In this document: piece by piece, positions 8,369 through 18,414 of the stretch | Numbering within the stretch: the first letter of the stretch is position 1 | Layout of the letters: each line of letters opens with the position of its first letter | Position numbers and translations under genes: made by a program | The notes under the pieces: model-generated | Told to the model about the DNA's origin: nothing | The model's database searches: none | The model's input: only the letters and a program-made list of their open reading frames with translations | Source of the DNA: Paenibacillus turicensis | GTDB lineage: Bacteria; Bacillota; Bacilli; Paenibacillales; Paenibacillaceae | Direction: 5' to 3' | Assembly: GCF_017873435.1 (NCBI RefSeq) | Contig: NZ_JAGGKG010000003.1 | Coordinates: 124,001-188,000 of the forward strand | Length of the DNA stretch: 64,000 bases

Positions 8369-8859
8369 GCCTAGAATTGGCTTGGAGTAATGAACAAGAA
8401 AATCATGAAATTTCAGAACAGTTTATTACTTTATTAAATCAAATTTTACAAAAGGCTGGAGAGGCTGAAGGTGTTACAGATGGAGAGGTTGCTCTTACCT
8501 TTGTGACCAATGAAAAAATCCATGAGCTTAATTATGCCTACAGAGGTATTGATCGTCCAACAGATGTGCTATCCTTTGCGTTAAATGAATCGATGGACGA
8601 GGAACCAGACATTGTATACGAGCTTGAGGATGGAGAAGAATTAGAATTTGGCGATATGCTTGGAGATATTATAATTTCTGTAGAGCGTGCACAGGAGCAA
8701 AGTGAAGAATATGGACATTCACTTGAAAGAGAGCTCGGGTTTTTATTTGTCCATGGATTTCTACATTTGTTAGGGTATGACCATCAGGATGCTGAAAGTG
8801 AAGCCGAAATGATGGGGAAACAAGAAGCTGTATTGAAGCAAGTTGGACTTGTACGATAA
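8365..8859 (+). CDS. ybeY: Endoribonuclease YbeY
   Basis: A 164-aa zinc-dependent endoribonuclease involved in 16S rRNA 3' end maturation and ribosome quality control. The metal site HGFLHLLGYDH (H-x3-H-x5-H) is at about residues 130-140. The central segment RPTDVLSFAL is also family-specific, followed by an acidic insert (MDEEPDIVYELEDGEELEFGD) before GDIIIS. It begins within the last codons of pgpH and ends on the first base of the dgkA ATG, so the three form a tight operon. Confidence 0.95.
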   Translation: MSLELAWSNEQENHEISEQFITLLNQILQKAGEAEGVTDGEVALTFVTNEKIHELNYAYRGIDRPTDVLSFALNESMDEEPDIVYELEDGEELEFGDMLGDIIISVERAQEQSEEYGHSLERELGFLFVHGFLHLLGYDHQDAESEAEMMGKQEAVLKQVGLVR

Positions 8860-9236
8860 TGAAGCCGCCAAAATATAAGCTAATTGATAGCTTCCGTTTT
8901 GCATTTCAGGGCATCCAATCGACATTTAAGACAGAACGAAATTTTCGTATTCATCTCGTTGCTGCAATCCTTGTCATTGTGTGGGCATGGATTTTGAAAA
9001 TACCGACATGGGATTTTGCTTTATTACTAATCGTAATTGCCCTTGTCCTGTGTGCGGAATTACTTAATAGTGCGATTGAAGCGGTTATAGATCTTGTTAG
9101 TCCAGAGTGGCATCCACTTGCTAAAGTGGCGAAAGACACCGCAGCGGGGGCTGTGCTCGTTTCTGCGGTGTTTGCTGTCGCTGTAGGTCTGGTTATATTA
9201 TATAAACCATTAATGATATGGTTAGGCTTAAATTAG
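8859..9236 (+). CDS. dgkA: Undecaprenol/diacylglycerol kinase
   Basis: A 125-aa integral membrane kinase of the DgkA family; in Gram-positive bacteria it phosphorylates undecaprenol, recycling the lipid carrier for wall synthesis. The signature ELLNSAIEAVIDL holds the catalytic and metal-binding Glu/Asn residues. Three membrane segments are visible (about 32-50, 53-72 and 96-118). The basic N-terminus with FRFAFQGI and TERNFRIH is typical. It shares one base with the ybeY stop and precedes cdd, the standard order. Confidence 0.93.
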   Translation: MKPPKYKLIDSFRFAFQGIQSTFKTERNFRIHLVAAILVIVWAWILKIPTWDFALLLIVIALVLCAELLNSAIEAVIDLVSPEWHPLAKVAKDTAAGAVLVSAVFAVAVGLVILYKPLMIWLGLN

Positions 9237-9245
9237 GAGGTTATT

Positions 9246-9653
9246 ATGGACTATAATCAATTGCTACAAGCTGCCATTGAAGCTCGCAAAGCAGCATATA
9301 TCCCGTATTCTCATTTTGGTGTTGGTGCAGCACTTCAGGATGCAACAGGACATGTACATCATGGCTGTAATGTCGAAAATGCTGCCTACGGTCCAACCAA
9401 TTGTGCAGAGCGTACAGCTTTGTTTAGAGCGATTGCCGATGGCTGTGCCCCACATAGCTTCACTGCACTTGCTGTCGTTGGGGACACAGAAGAACCCATT
9501 GCACCTTGTGGTGTATGTAGACAAGTAATTTTGGAATTGTGTGCTCCTGATATGCCAGTTGTGTTAGGAAACATGAAAGGCGATATGAAGGTCGTGACCG
9601 TGAGCGAGCTGTTGCCACATGGCTTTTCGCCGGAGCATGTTAATAAGGCTTAA
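9246..9653 (+). CDS. cdd: Cytidine deaminase
   Basis: A 135-aa tetrameric-type cytidine deaminase of pyrimidine salvage. The zinc ligands are in CAER (with the proton-shuttling Glu) and PCGVC, all cysteines as in the short Bacillus enzyme. ATG follows TTAGGAGG. The last bases GGCTTAA (9647-9653), giving the final Ala codon and the stop, are also the first bases of the palindromic repeat that follows, so the repeat appears to have supplied the end of the gene. In B. subtilis era follows at once; here about 1 kb of repeats intervenes. Confidence 0.95.
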   Translation: MDYNQLLQAAIEARKAAYIPYSHFGVGAALQDATGHVHHGCNVENAAYGPTNCAERTALFRAIADGCAPHSFTALAVVGDTEEPIAPCGVCRQVILELCAPDMPVVLGNMKGDMKVVTVSELLPHGFSPEHVNKA

Positions 9654-9915
9654 TATAAAATCACAGCTGACAGCTAGGTACCAGCCGATAATACCTCTAA
9701 ACATTACTGCGTGGTGCTGCGTGGCAGAGGGTTCTTTCGATCGTTGTTAAAATCGGATTTATTGGATTACGGAATAGAGGTGAAAATCCGATTTTAAATA
9801 CGACCGCTCCGCTTCTCCAGAATCCCTCTGCCCCTCCGCAAGTTACGCTAGAGCTTTGTAAGGTAATATGTGGTTGGTGCTAGCGGTCTGAGCTGTTGAT
9901 TTTAAAGATTAAGCC
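9647..9915. repeat. Long palindromic repeat, copy 2 (tandem unit 1)
   Basis: A 269-bp element. Its left end starts GGCTTAAT within the cdd stop codon and matches the reverse complement of the right end finishing ATTAAGCC at 9915 over about 35 imperfect bases. Inside are CAGAGGGTTCTTTCGATCG (from 9725), a perfect 12-bp stem AAAATCGGATTT with AAATCCGATTTT, and the arm with CTTCTCCAGAATCCCTCTG. It is a near copy of the next unit, about 270 bp downstream. Confidence 0.85.
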
Positions 9916-10186
9916 ATAGTTTACACGGGCTATGAAGTATGGTAAACAATACAAAGCACTAACCACGTAAGCGTGGTAGTGTGGTGCTACGTGACAGAGG
10001 GTTCTTTCGATCGTTGTTAAAATCGGATTTATTGGATTACGGAATAGAGGTGAAAATCCGATTTTAAATACGATTGCTGACGCTTCTCCAGAATCCCTCT
10101 GCCCCTTCGCAAGTTACGCTAGAGCTTTGTAAGGTAACATGTGGTTGGTGCTAGCTGTCTGAGTTGTTGATTTTAAAGATTGAGCC
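9916..10186. repeat. Long palindromic repeat, copy 3 (tandem unit 2)
   Basis: A 271-bp near-duplicate of the previous unit from the CAGAGGG motif (9995) to the right end GATTGAGCC (10186). The central stem and loop are the same; there are scattered substitutions elsewhere. Its left arm begins ATAGTTTACACGGGC instead of GGCTTAA, so this unit lacks the usual left terminus. The layout suggests duplication of a segment spanning two neighbouring elements. Confidence 0.85.
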
Positions 10187-10335
10187 GTAGTTTACACGGG
10201 CTATGAAGTATGGTAAACAATACAAAGCACTAACCACGTAAGCGTGGTAGCGTGGTGCTACGTGTCACAGGGTTCTTCGATCGTTGTGCTCTCCAGAATC
10301 CTCCTGCTCCCCTTGTTAGTTACTTGTTGTTTTTA
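10187..10335. repeat. Truncated palindromic repeat (tandem unit 3)
   Basis: The left arm repeats unit 2 almost exactly through CACGTAAGCGTGGTAG, then shows a decayed CAGGGTTCTTCGATCGTTG motif joined directly to CTCTCCAGAATCC. The whole central stem and loop is deleted. The remnant fades into unique sequence near 10335. It shows that the tandem array is undergoing internal deletion. Confidence 0.7.
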
Positions 10336-10470
10336 AGCTACTTCTAAGTAGCTAACAAGCTGTCGTTTTTTATAGTTTGAAAAGATAGTTTGCTTGGAAA
10401 AGCTTCTTAAGTTTAGGCTTCTCGGGTATACTATCAATACTGTAAATGTAGTACCTTACACCAAACGTAA
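10336..10470. other. Intergenic sequence between repeats
   Basis: This short stretch holds a small hairpin, GCTACTT with AAGTAGC, and a GATAGT...ACTATC pair around an AT-rich core. I see no ORF with a ribosome-binding site and no convincing promoter. Confidence 0.5.
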
Positions 10471-10473
10471 CTG

Positions 10474-10602
10474 GCGGGAGGGTAAAGGGATTCTGGAGAA
10501 ACAGCGTGGTTGCCTTTAAAGACCAATTTTCCCCTTATATCTTTATAAAAAAATGAAAAATTGGTCTTTAACAGCAATCGGAAGAACCCTTTACCCGCAG
10601 CC
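10474..10602. repeat. Palindromic repeat core (copy before era)
   Basis: The core of the same repeat family in the opposite orientation. GGGTAAAGGGATTCTGGAGAA at 10480 faces AAGAACCCTTTACCC ending 10596. The central stem is TTTAAAGACCAATTTT with AAAATTGGTCTTTAA, a perfect pairing that differs in sequence from the other copies. The family's usual CAGAGGG is replaced on both sides by GTAAAGGG and CCCTTTAC, so the outer pair has also changed together. No GGCTCAA-type ends were found. It lies 120 bases before era. Confidence 0.75.
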
Positions 10603-10722
10603 TTGCACGATGAAGATTTTACCAGTATTTTCGTTGCAAGTACTCACAAGTATTTGTTTCAAACGATTTCTGAATACTTTGCTACTTAAAATTAGCTTTA
10701 CACAGGAAGGAACTAACTATCT

Positions 10723-11640
10723 ATGTCAAAAAACTCGTCTGCAAAGACTAAATTTCGATCCGGTTTTGTTGCCATTATCGGACGGCCAAACGTAGGTAAA
10801 TCAACCTTGATGAACCATGTTATTGGTCAAAAGATTGCGATTATGTCTGACAAGCCTCAAACAACCAGAAACAAAATTCATGGTGTGTACACGTCACCAG
10901 AAATGCAAATTGTATTTTTGGATACGCCGGGTATCCATAAACGTCAATCAAAGCTTGGCGACTATATGAACACAACAGCATTAAGCACGTTAGATGAAGT
11001 AGAGGCTGTTTTGTTTTTAGTGGATGCATCAGAAGGTTTTGGTGGTGGCGATCGCTTTATTATTGAGCGCTTAAAGAGCATTAATACACCAGTTATTTTA
11101 GTGATGAACAAAATTGATAAGATTGAACCAGAGGCGTTGCTGCCAATGATCGAAGAATATAATAAGCTTTACAGTTTTGCTGAAATTGTTCCCATCTCTG
11201 CAAAGCTAGGGAATAACGTTACGACTTTGATCGAACAGATTGGTAAGTTTCTACCACCAGGACCGCAATATTATCCTGAGGATCAGGTAACTGACCATCC
11301 TGAGCAATTTGTGTGCGCTGAGCTTGTACGTGAGAAAATTTTAATGTTAACACGTGAGGAAGTACCACATTCCATTGCGGTTACCATTGAAGATATGAGA
11401 GTGCAGGAAAATGGGGTTGTTCATATTTCAGCCTTGATTTTTGTTGAACGTGATTCCCAAAAAGGAATTATTATTGGAAAGCAAGGTGCTTTGCTTAAGG
11501 AAGTTGGTAAGCTAGCACGTCAAGATATTGAGCGTTTATTAGGCTCCAAAATATTTTTAGAGTTATGGGTTAAGGTGAAAAAGGATTGGCGCAACCAAGA
11601 TCGCGTATTGCGTGATTTAGGTTTCCATCGTGATGCATAA
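10723..11640 (+). CDS. era: GTPase Era
   Basis: A 305-aa Era GTPase, which binds the 3' end of 16S rRNA during small-subunit assembly. G1 is GRPNVGKS (residues 20-27), G3 DTPGIH, G4 NKID, and the C-terminal KH domain includes [18 protein letters not shown] follows AGGAAGG at about 10703-10711. It is normally the next gene after cdd; here the repeat block separates them, so era may depend on a promoter in or after the repeats, or on read-through. I could not identify a convincing promoter. Confidence 0.96.
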   Translation: MSKNSSAKTKFRSGFVAIIGRPNVGKSTLMNHVIGQKIAIMSDKPQTTRNKIHGVYTSPEMQIVFLDTPGIHKRQSKLGDYMNTTALSTLDEVEAVLFLVDASEGFGGGDRFIIERLKSINTPVILVMNKIDKIEPEALLPMIEEYNKLYSFAEIVPISAKLGNNVTTLIEQIGKFLPPGPQYYPEDQVTDHPEQFVCAELVREKILMLTREEVPHSIAVTIEDMRVQENGVVHISALIFVERDSQKGIIIGKQGALLKEVGKLARQDIERLLGSKIFLELWVKVKKDWRNQDRVLRDLGFHRDA

Positions 11641-11759
11641 GCTACAGATTTATGTATGGCTAAGCTGGTAGTTATTGCAACGTATAGAACCTTTGTCACA
11701 GGTCATCCTAATCTTCGAGGGAATGTAAATCGCATTTTCTGAAGAAAGGGTGAATACGT

Positions 11760-11912
11760 ATGCGAGATTTTTCGTGGAAGTATTTTGCAATGACAGGAGA
11801 TGTTGATGCTTACATGCTGTTTAAGGAAAGCGATACGGCACTGGGGCAGACGGCTGAGGATGGAGCTTTAAATGAACAGCAGCTTGTGGTTGAAAATGAG
11901 GAAGAGGCTTAA
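11760..11912 (+). CDS. yqzL: YqzL family small protein
   Basis: A 50-aa ORF, MRDFSWKYFAMTGDVDAYMLF at its start, matches the short YqzL family (about 47 aa), which lies between era and recO in Bacillales. The aromatic N-terminus followed by TG-D-DAY-LFKE is the recognisable part; the acidic C-terminal tail is variable. ATG has an AGAAAGGGTG ribosome-binding site. Function is unknown. Position and sequence together make this a confident small gene. Confidence 0.85.
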   Translation: MRDFSWKYFAMTGDVDAYMLFKESDTALGQTAEDGALNEQQLVVENEEEA

Positions 11913-11939
11913 AAGCGGCTTTTTTTGGGGGAAATAGGG

Positions 11940-12689
11940 ATGTTGCATCGACTTGAAGGCATCGTTATTCGTAGTATGGATTATGGTGAAGGTAATAAAA
12001 TTATTACAATATGCACTGAAACCCATGGGAAGGTTGCTATTCTCGTTAGAGGTGCAAGAAAAATTAAAAGCCGACATGCGGCTCTAACACAGTTATTTAC
12101 TTATGGACAATATACATTTTATCGTCAAGGTGATGGACTTGGCACACTAAATCAAGGTGAGATTTTAGAGTCTCACTTTTCTTTGCGTAATGATCTCTAT
12201 TTAGCGGCTTATGCCTCTTATGTGTGTGAATTACTAGATCGTTCTTTACATGATGAAGAGGTGGGTAGCTTTTGGTTTACACAATTAAAGGCAGCTCTAG
12301 AAGCTTTGGCATCGGGAAAAGATCAGCAAATTGTAATGCACCTGTTCGAGGTCAAAATTTTGCAGGCGTCTGGTTATGCTCCTTCCTTTGAAGCTTGTGT
12401 GTCATGTGGGAGTATAGAGGAAAGCTATCATGTTAGCCCAAGATTAGGTGGGAGATTATGTCCGCGTTGTCGTCATCATGATCATGGTGCGATGGTCGTA
12501 TCACCGCAGGTGTTAAAGCTGCTTATATTATTTGAAAAAATAGATATGCGTAGGTTAGGGAATACGAGTGTTAAAGATACAACAAAGACAGAGCTTAAAG
12601 CTGTAATGAATGCTTTTATGGAGGTTCAGCTTGGCTTGAAATTAAAGTCTCGAAATTTTTTAGATCAGCTTGATAAATATGAAATTTGA
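11940..12689 (+). CDS. recO: DNA repair protein RecO
   Basis: A 249-aa RecO, which loads RecA on SSB-coated DNA with RecR. The N-terminal OB fold starts LEGIVIRSMDYGEGNKI; four cysteines near residues 150-185 (CVSCGS and CPRC) form the zinc site. I chose ATG at 11940, giving the usual MLxxxEGIV beginning and leaving GGGGGAAAT as ribosome-binding site; the TTG 15 bases earlier would include that site. It follows yqzL by 27 bases, and the glyQS leader follows. Confidence 0.93.
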   Translation: MLHRLEGIVIRSMDYGEGNKIITICTETHGKVAILVRGARKIKSRHAALTQLFTYGQYTFYRQGDGLGTLNQGEILESHFSLRNDLYLAAYASYVCELLDRSLHDEEVGSFWFTQLKAALEALASGKDQQIVMHLFEVKILQASGYAPSFEACVSCGSIEESYHVSPRLGGRLCPRCRHHDHGAMVVSPQVLKLLILFEKIDMRRLGNTSVKDTTKTELKAVMNAFMEVQLGLKLKSRNFLDQLDKYEI

Positions 12690-12714
12690 CGAAAGCAACG
12701 AAATGATGTATTCT
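12686..12714 (+). promoter_or_regulatory. Sigma-A promoter of glyQS
   Basis: TTGACG at 12686-12691 and TATTCT at 12709-12714 with a 17-base spacer. It overlaps the end of recO, with a predicted start near 12721, just ahead of the T-box leader. Confidence 0.7.
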
Positions 12715-12734
12715 ATGGTATATTTCTCTTCGTG

Positions 12735-12970
12735 AGAATCATGTGTTGATAAGGAAAAGTAATAAGCTTGTATACTGTTAAAAGCGAATCAGGGATAGTG
12801 CAAGCCTGAGCGGTTACACTTATGAAATGGCAGCCTTGGAGCATGAATGAACGTGAAAAGCGGATTAGCTACTATGAAGCTAATCAAGTAGGGTGGAACC
12901 GCGGGATTTGAATTATTCAGCTCTCGTCCCTATGTCTGTGAGCAGGCGTAGGAGGCGAGGGCTTTTTGTT
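12735..12970 (+). promoter_or_regulatory. T-box leader, glycine-specific (glyQS)
   Basis: A tRNA-sensing T-box riboswitch. The conserved T-box AGGGTGGAACCGCGGG is at about 12890-12905; its UGGA bulge would pair with an acceptor end whose discriminator is U, as in tRNA-Gly. A candidate specifier GGC lies at 12829-12831. The terminator stem pairs GCTCTCGTCCC with GGAGGCGAGGGC, followed by TTTTT at about 12964. Uncharged tRNA-Gly is expected to stabilise the antiterminator and allow glyQS transcription. Confidence 0.92.
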
Positions 12971-13033
12971 ATAGCTTCGAACTCTTATGACCGAATTCAA
13001 AACGCCATTCATTTTAGGAGGAGATGACAAATC

Positions 13034-13921
13034 ATGAATTTTCAATCCATGATACTAACACTGCAACAGTTTTGGTCTGAGCAAAATTGTATCGTTGTTC
13101 AGCCGTATGACGTAGAAAAAGGGGCAGGAACTTTAAATCCGATGACGTTCCTTCGTTCCATTGGACCCGAGCCTTGGAATGTCGCTTATGTAGAACCTTC
13201 TCGTCGTCCTGCGGACGGTCGATACGGAGAAAACCCGAACCGACTTTATCAGCATCACCAATTTCAAGTCATTATGAAACCGTCGCCTGATAACATTCAA
13301 GAGATTTATCTTGAAAGCTTAAAAAGACTAGGTATTAATCCACTAGAGCATGATATTCGTTTTGTCGAAGATAACTGGGAGCATCCAGGTCTTGGTGCAT
13401 GGGGACTTGGTTGGGAAGTATGGTTAGACGGGATGGAAGTCACGCAATTTACGTATTTCCAACAGGTTGGGGGAATCGAAGCTAATCCTGTAGCTGTGGA
13501 AATTACTTACGGTATGGAGCGTCTTGCTTCCTATATCCAAGATAAAGAAAATGTATTTGAGCTTGAATGGGTAGAGGGCACAAGCTATGGTGATGTGTTC
13601 CACCAGCCTGAGTTTGAGCATTCTAAATATACGTTTGAATTATCCGATGTAAAAATGTTATTCACACTATTTAACATGTATGAGCAGGAAGCACAACGCT
13701 TAATGGAGCAGCATTTGGTATTCCCTGCTTATGATTATGTATTAAAATGCTCTCATGCCTTTAACTTGCTGGATGCAAGAGGGGCAATCAGTGTAACAGA
13801 ACGTACAGGTTACATTACAAGAGTTCGTAATTTATCCCGTCAGGTGGCGGCAACATATTTAGAAGAAAGAGAAAAATTGGGATTCCCAATGCTTCAAAAG
13901 GGAGGTGCTGTTCGTGGCTAA
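13034..13921 (+). CDS. glyQ: Glycyl-tRNA synthetase alpha subunit
   Basis: A 295-aa alpha subunit of the tetrameric alpha2beta2 glycyl-tRNA synthetase, holding the class II catalytic core. [12 protein letters not shown] at the N-terminus, [34 protein letters not shown] and the [20 protein letters not shown] block are conserved. ATG follows AGGAGG. It overlaps glyS by 8 bases, and both are behind a T-box. Confidence 0.96.
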   Translation: MNFQSMILTLQQFWSEQNCIVVQPYDVEKGAGTLNPMTFLRSIGPEPWNVAYVEPSRRPADGRYGENPNRLYQHHQFQVIMKPSPDNIQEIYLESLKRLGINPLEHDIRFVEDNWEHPGLGAWGLGWEVWLDGMEVTQFTYFQQVGGIEANPVAVEITYGMERLASYIQDKENVFELEWVEGTSYGDVFHQPEFEHSKYTFELSDVKMLFTLFNMYEQEAQRLMEQHLVFPAYDYVLKCSHAFNLLDARGAISVTERTGYITRVRNLSRQVAATYLEEREKLGFPMLQKGGAVRG

Positions 13922-15989
13922 AGACCTATTATTTGAAATTGGCTTAGAGGAAATGCCAGCAAGATTTATACGTGCAGCTGTTGGGCAATTGCAGGATAAA
14001 ATGAGTAAATGGTTAAAGGAAAATGTTATTACCTTTGAAAAAATCGAAGGTTATGCTACTCCTCGTCGACTTGCCATCCTCGTAAAAGGTGTTGCTGAGA
14101 AGCAAGAGGATGTGCATGAGGAAGTTAAAGGACCAGCACGAAAAATTGCGTTAGATGACCAACGTGCTTGGAGTAAAGCGGCACTTGGGTTTGCGCGTAG
14201 TCAAGGTGTAGATCCAGACCAATTTACATTTAAGGAATTAAACGGAGTAGAATATATTTATGTAAGCAAAAATTTAATTGGCCAACCTACTAGCTCTCTT
14301 CTCACTGAAGGCTTGCTAGGTATTTTGCACAGTATGAATTTCCCTAAAAACATGCGTTGGGCTAACTATGACTTTAAATTTGTACGTCCAATCCGCTGGT
14401 TAGTTGCTTTGTTTGGCACAGATGTTGTTTCACTTGAAATTGCTGGTGTGACCTCAGGGAATACGACTAGAGGGCATCGCTTCCTAAGTGGTGAGCTTAC
14501 GATTGACGAGCCTGCTAACTATGTGGAATTGCTACGCTCTGGTCATGTTATTGCAGATATTAAAGAACGTGAAGATATGATTACAGCACAAATTAAGGCG
14601 TTGGCATCAGAGAAAAATTGGGTAATCGATGTCAAGGAAGATTTACTTGAAGAAGTATTATTTTTAGTTGAGACACCAACGGTGTTGTTTGGTTCTTTTG
14701 ATCCTTCTTTCTTAAATATTCCGCAAGAGGTACTGATTACTTCGATGAGAGAGCACCAACGCTATTTCCCTGTACTTGATGAAAAGGGAAGCTTGCTGCC
14801 TTATTTCGTAACGGTACGAAACGGAAACAACGTCTCTCTTGATGTCATTGCGAGAGGGAATGAGAAGGTGCTTCGGGCAAGATTATCTGATGCGAAATTT
14901 TTCTATGATGAAGATCAGAAGCTCAAAATTGAAGATGCGCTTTCTAAGCTCGAAAGCATTGTCTTCCACGAAGAGTTAGGTACGATTGGGGATAAGGTTC
15001 GTAGAATTCGCAGCAACAGTGATAAGCTTGTTGGAATGTTAAATGTGGAGTCATCAGTTGCCCTTTCAGCCATGCGTACAGCTGAAATTTGTAAGTTTGA
15101 TTTAGTGAGTCAAATGGTGTATGAATTCCCTGAATTACAAGGAGTAATGGGACAGGATTATGCCTTAAAGGCTGGCGAAGCTCCTGAAGTAGCTAAAGGT
15201 ATTTTTGAGCATTATCAACCACGTTTTGCTGGTGATGCTTCTCCTAGCTCAGTTGTAGGTGCGATTGTTAGTATTGCGGATAAGCTAGATACGATCATTG
15301 GTACGTTCTCGATCGGGATTGTGCCAACAGGTTCTCAAGACCCTTATGGCTTACGACGTCAAGCCGCAGGCATTGTTCAAACGATACTTGAGCATAAATG
15401 GACCATTTCCTTGGAGGATTTATTCAAAGCAGCGATTGAAACCCATGAGCAATTCCATGAATTAAAACGCAGTAAATTAGAAATTTTAAGAGATTTACAT
15501 GATTTCTTTGGTTTGCGCGTCAAAAAAATATTGTCTGATGAGCTTCGCTATGATGTTGTGGATGCAGTCATGGCCGCTGATTTTAATACCGTTGTCTCTG
15601 TGGTTGCAAGAGGTCAAGCGCTGATGGAGGCTGTGGAGCAGGACGGTTATAAGCAGATCGTAGAATCTTTTGGTCGTGTAAGTAATTTAGCGGCTAAGGC
15701 GGAAGCAGTTCAAATTAATAAAGAGCTTCTGACTGAAAAGGAAGAAGTACATTTGTACGAGGCTTGGAGTACCGTTACGATGCATTACAGTGAATTAATG
15801 GGACAAAATAAAGCTACAGAGGCGTTAGGCTTCCTTGCTAGCCTTCATGACGATATTACAGCGTTTTTTGATGCGGTTATGGTTATGGCGGAGGACGAGA
15901 AGGTGCGTAACAACCGTCTTGCTTTGCTAGCGTTAATTCATAAAGACCTAAGTACCTTTGCTGATTTCAGTAAGCTAGTTTTTGCGTAA
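13914..15989 (+). CDS. glyS: Glycyl-tRNA synthetase beta subunit
   Basis: A 691-aa beta subunit that binds tRNA-Gly. [16 protein letters not shown] at the N-terminus, the [10 protein letters not shown] motif, an HD-like segment and the C-terminal anticodon-binding domain are recognisable. I chose GTG at 13914 because GGGAGG ends 8 bases before it and the protein then starts like its orthologues; the GTG at 13905 falls at the end of that site. The start lies inside glyQ, so translation is coupled. Confidence 0.95.
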   Translation: MAKDLLFEIGLEEMPARFIRAAVGQLQDKMSKWLKENVITFEKIEGYATPRRLAILVKGVAEKQEDVHEEVKGPARKIALDDQRAWSKAALGFARSQGVDPDQFTFKELNGVEYIYVSKNLIGQPTSSLLTEGLLGILHSMNFPKNMRWANYDFKFVRPIRWLVALFGTDVVSLEIAGVTSGNTTRGHRFLSGELTIDEPANYVELLRSGHVIADIKEREDMITAQIKALASEKNWVIDVKEDLLEEVLFLVETPTVLFGSFDPSFLNIPQEVLITSMREHQRYFPVLDEKGSLLPYFVTVRNGNNVSLDVIARGNEKVLRARLSDAKFFYDEDQKLKIEDALSKLESIVFHEELGTIGDKVRRIRSNSDKLVGMLNVESSVALSAMRTAEICKFDLVSQMVYEFPELQGVMGQDYALKAGEAPEVAKGIFEHYQPRFAGDASPSSVVGAIVSIADKLDTIIGTFSIGIVPTGSQDPYGLRRQAAGIVQTILEHKWTISLEDLFKAAIETHEQFHELKRSKLEILRDLHDFFGLRVKKILSDELRYDVVDAVMAADFNTVVSVVARGQALMEAVEQDGYKQIVESFGRVSNLAAKAEAVQINKELLTEKEEVHLYEAWSTVTMHYSELMGQNKATEALGFLASLHDDITAFFDAVMVMAEDEKVRNNRLALLALIHKDLSTFADFSKLVFA

Positions 15990-16038
15990 TATATACTAAA
16001 ATATGCGATATAATAATGGACAGGAGTGAATTAAAATC

Positions 16039-16506
16039 ATGAGTGCAAATGTCATTGTGGTGGATGGCGACTCCTGTCCCGTTAAAGCGGAGATCATTGA
16101 ACTTGCCAATACCTTTAAGGTGGAGGTGAAAATGGTCTCTTCTTATGACCATTACATTAAGCCTGCCCAAGGGGTTACGGTGATACAGGTAGATAGAAGT
16201 CAGCAAAGTGCTGATCTGTATATTGCTAATCATATCGCCACAGGAGACATTGTTGTTACACAAGATTATGGGCTTGCCGCATTAGTGATCGCTAAATCTT
16301 GTAGAGCCTTGTCACCTCGTGGCGAAGTTTATGATTCTGGGAATATTGATTACTTGTTAGAAAGACGACACGTGAGTGCTAAAACAAGGCGAGCAGGCCG
16401 TAATTTATTTAAGGGGCCTAAGCCGTTTACTGACAAGGATCGAGAAAATTTTAAACAAATGCTGTTAAAACTTTTGCAAGATATGCAGGAGAATGTACAA
16501 TTTTAG
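16039..16506 (+). CDS. yqxD: YaiI/YqxD family protein (DUF188)
   Basis: A 155-aa DUF188 protein with a PIN-like fold. The N-terminus VIVVDGDSCPVKAEI and the later VVTQDYGLAALVIAKSCRALSPRGEVY are the family motifs with conserved acidic residues; nuclease activity is suggested by fold but not established. ATG follows AGGAG. It lies between glyS and dnaG, the same place as yqxD in B. subtilis, where it is cotranscribed with dnaG. Confidence 0.9.
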   Translation: MSANVIVVDGDSCPVKAEIIELANTFKVEVKMVSSYDHYIKPAQGVTVIQVDRSQQSADLYIANHIATGDIVVTQDYGLAALVIAKSCRALSPRGEVYDSGNIDYLLERRHVSAKTRRAGRNLFKGPKPFTDKDRENFKQMLLKLLQDMQENVQF

Positions 16507-16548
16507 CGAATTTATTAAAGTACGTGTAGAGAAGATGAAGGTGATATT

Positions 16549-18369
16549 ATGAATACCGGTAGAGGTTCCATTCCTGAGGAAGTCATCGAAGCGGTTTTGC
16601 GTCAGCATGATATCGTTGATACGGTGAGCAAGCACGTTCATCTAACTAAGCAAGGTAAATATATGAAGGGCTTATGCCCATTTCATTCCGAGAAGACACC
16701 CTCATTTACAGTAACGCCCGATCGGCAAATATTTCATTGTTATGGCTGTGGGATGGGTGGTAATGCAATTAAGTTTAGAATGGAAATGGAAGGCTTATCA
16801 TTCCCTGAAGCGATTCGAATCATGGCAGATGAGGCTCATATTCCATTTGAAGGTCGGCAAAGCACAGCGGGTATGGTTGTAAATCAAGAGATTGAACAGT
16901 TGTTTGAAGCTCATGAATTAACTTCCAAATTGTATCATTATTTTTTGAAAAATACAGAGCATGGCAAACCCGCCATGGAATACCTAAAATCACGAGGTTT
17001 TAGTGATAAAAGTATTGATCTCTTTCAGATTGGTTATGCTCCGGCAAGATGGGATACGTTAGTTCAGTTTTTAGAAAAAAGAAACTTCGATATGCAGAAC
17101 ATGGAAAAGGCTGGCCTCCTGATTGCCAAGCAAGATGAATCTGGTTATATTGATCGATTTAGAGATCGAATTATGTTTCCTCTCCATAATCGGAGTGGTA
17201 GAATTATTGCTTTTGCTGGCAGAATTTTAGGGGAAGGGCAACCTAAGTATTTAAACTCTCCTGAAAGCCGAATGTTTGTTAAAAGCAGAACAATCTATAA
17301 TTTACATCAAGCAAAAGCAGAAATAAGAAAATCAAGACAAGCCGTTTTATTTGAGGGTTATGGTGATGTGATTAGTGCATGGGAAGCGGGGATCCATAAT
17401 GGAATTGCTACTATGGGAACTGCATTAACAGAAGGCCATGCTAACATGCTAAGAAGTTTGGCTGATCATATTATTGTTTGCTATGATGGCGATTCAGCTG
17501 GACAAGCGGCTGCACTAAAAAGCATACCTATTTTAGAAAATGTTGGTTTTAATGTTAAAATTGCAATTATTAATGAAGGCTTAGATCCCGATGAGTTTAT
17601 TCAAAAGTATGGTGCGGACCGATTCCGTCATCAAATTGTGGATGGGGCAGTAGCTGCAATAAAATTCAGACTTATATATCTTAAAAAAAACCATATACTG
17701 CTAGAAGAAGGCGGTAAGGTGGCATATATTAAAGAAGCAATTGGTATTATTGCTCCCTTAACCTCGCCAACAGAGCGAGAAATCTACTTAAAGGATTTAT
17801 CAGCAGAGCTTGAGGTATCCTTTGATAGCTTGAAGCAAGAATGTAATCAATATCGTCAGACCCTGCAAAAAAGAAATAGTGATGGGGATAATATTGACAA
17901 AAGGTGGAATAATGTTAGGCATAAAAAGGGTCAGCCTTCCATGCCTACTCTTTTACCGGCTTATCATAGCGCAGAACGAAAATTATTATATTTTATGCTA
18001 GAGGATCTCGAAGCTGCGGAATATGTTCAAAATCAGCTTGGAGATAAGTTTAATATTGAAGATCATATCGCAATCGCTGCTTATTTATATGCTTATTATG
18101 CGGAAGGCAAGTCTCCTGATGCAAGTCGGTTCATAGCTTCCCTACAAGATGAACGTCTTGAGAAAACTTTAATTTCCATTATGATGATGGAAACTCCTGG
18201 AACAGGAAGTAGAGCCGAGCTTGACGATTATATTGCTCAAATACGGAAAGTTCCTTTAATGGAACAAATTAAACGTAAAAGAGAAGAGCAGATCATGGCA
18301 GAACGAGCAGGTGATGTTTTGCGTGCTGCACAAATTGCAAGTGAGATTATTACCCTAGAGAGACAATAA
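16549..18369 (+). CDS. dnaG: DNA primase
   Basis: A 606-aa DnaG primase that makes RNA primers at the replication fork. The N-terminal zinc ribbon is C43-x2-H46-x17-C64-x2-C67 within CPFHSEKTPSF...CYGCG. The TOPRIM domain shows the FEGYGD acidic motif and CYDGDSAG. The C-terminal third is the helicase-binding domain. It is followed directly by sigA, forming the macromolecular synthesis operon. ATG follows GAAGGTG. Confidence 0.96.
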   Translation: MNTGRGSIPEEVIEAVLRQHDIVDTVSKHVHLTKQGKYMKGLCPFHSEKTPSFTVTPDRQIFHCYGCGMGGNAIKFRMEMEGLSFPEAIRIMADEAHIPFEGRQSTAGMVVNQEIEQLFEAHELTSKLYHYFLKNTEHGKPAMEYLKSRGFSDKSIDLFQIGYAPARWDTLVQFLEKRNFDMQNMEKAGLLIAKQDESGYIDRFRDRIMFPLHNRSGRIIAFAGRILGEGQPKYLNSPESRMFVKSRTIYNLHQAKAEIRKSRQAVLFEGYGDVISAWEAGIHNGIATMGTALTEGHANMLRSLADHIIVCYDGDSAGQAAALKSIPILENVGFNVKIAIINEGLDPDEFIQKYGADRFRHQIVDGAVAAIKFRLIYLKKNHILLEEGGKVAYIKEAIGIIAPLTSPTEREIYLKDLSAELEVSFDSLKQECNQYRQTLQKRNSDGDNIDKRWNNVRHKKGQPSMPTLLPAYHSAERKLLYFMLEDLEAAEYVQNQLGDKFNIEDHIAIAAYLYAYYAEGKSPDASRFIASLQDERLEKTLISIMMMETPGTGSRAELDDYIAQIRKVPLMEQIKRKREEQIMAERAGDVLRAAQIASEIITLERQ

Positions 18370-18414
18370 TTTTTTTGTTTTAGCACGATGTTTCTAGGGA
18401 GGAGGGAGTCCGAT

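Noticed and set aside
10553-10795. Plus-strand ORF of 80 aa before era
   Set aside because: It runs through a palindromic repeat and into era in another frame; no family resemblance or suitable ribosome-binding site.
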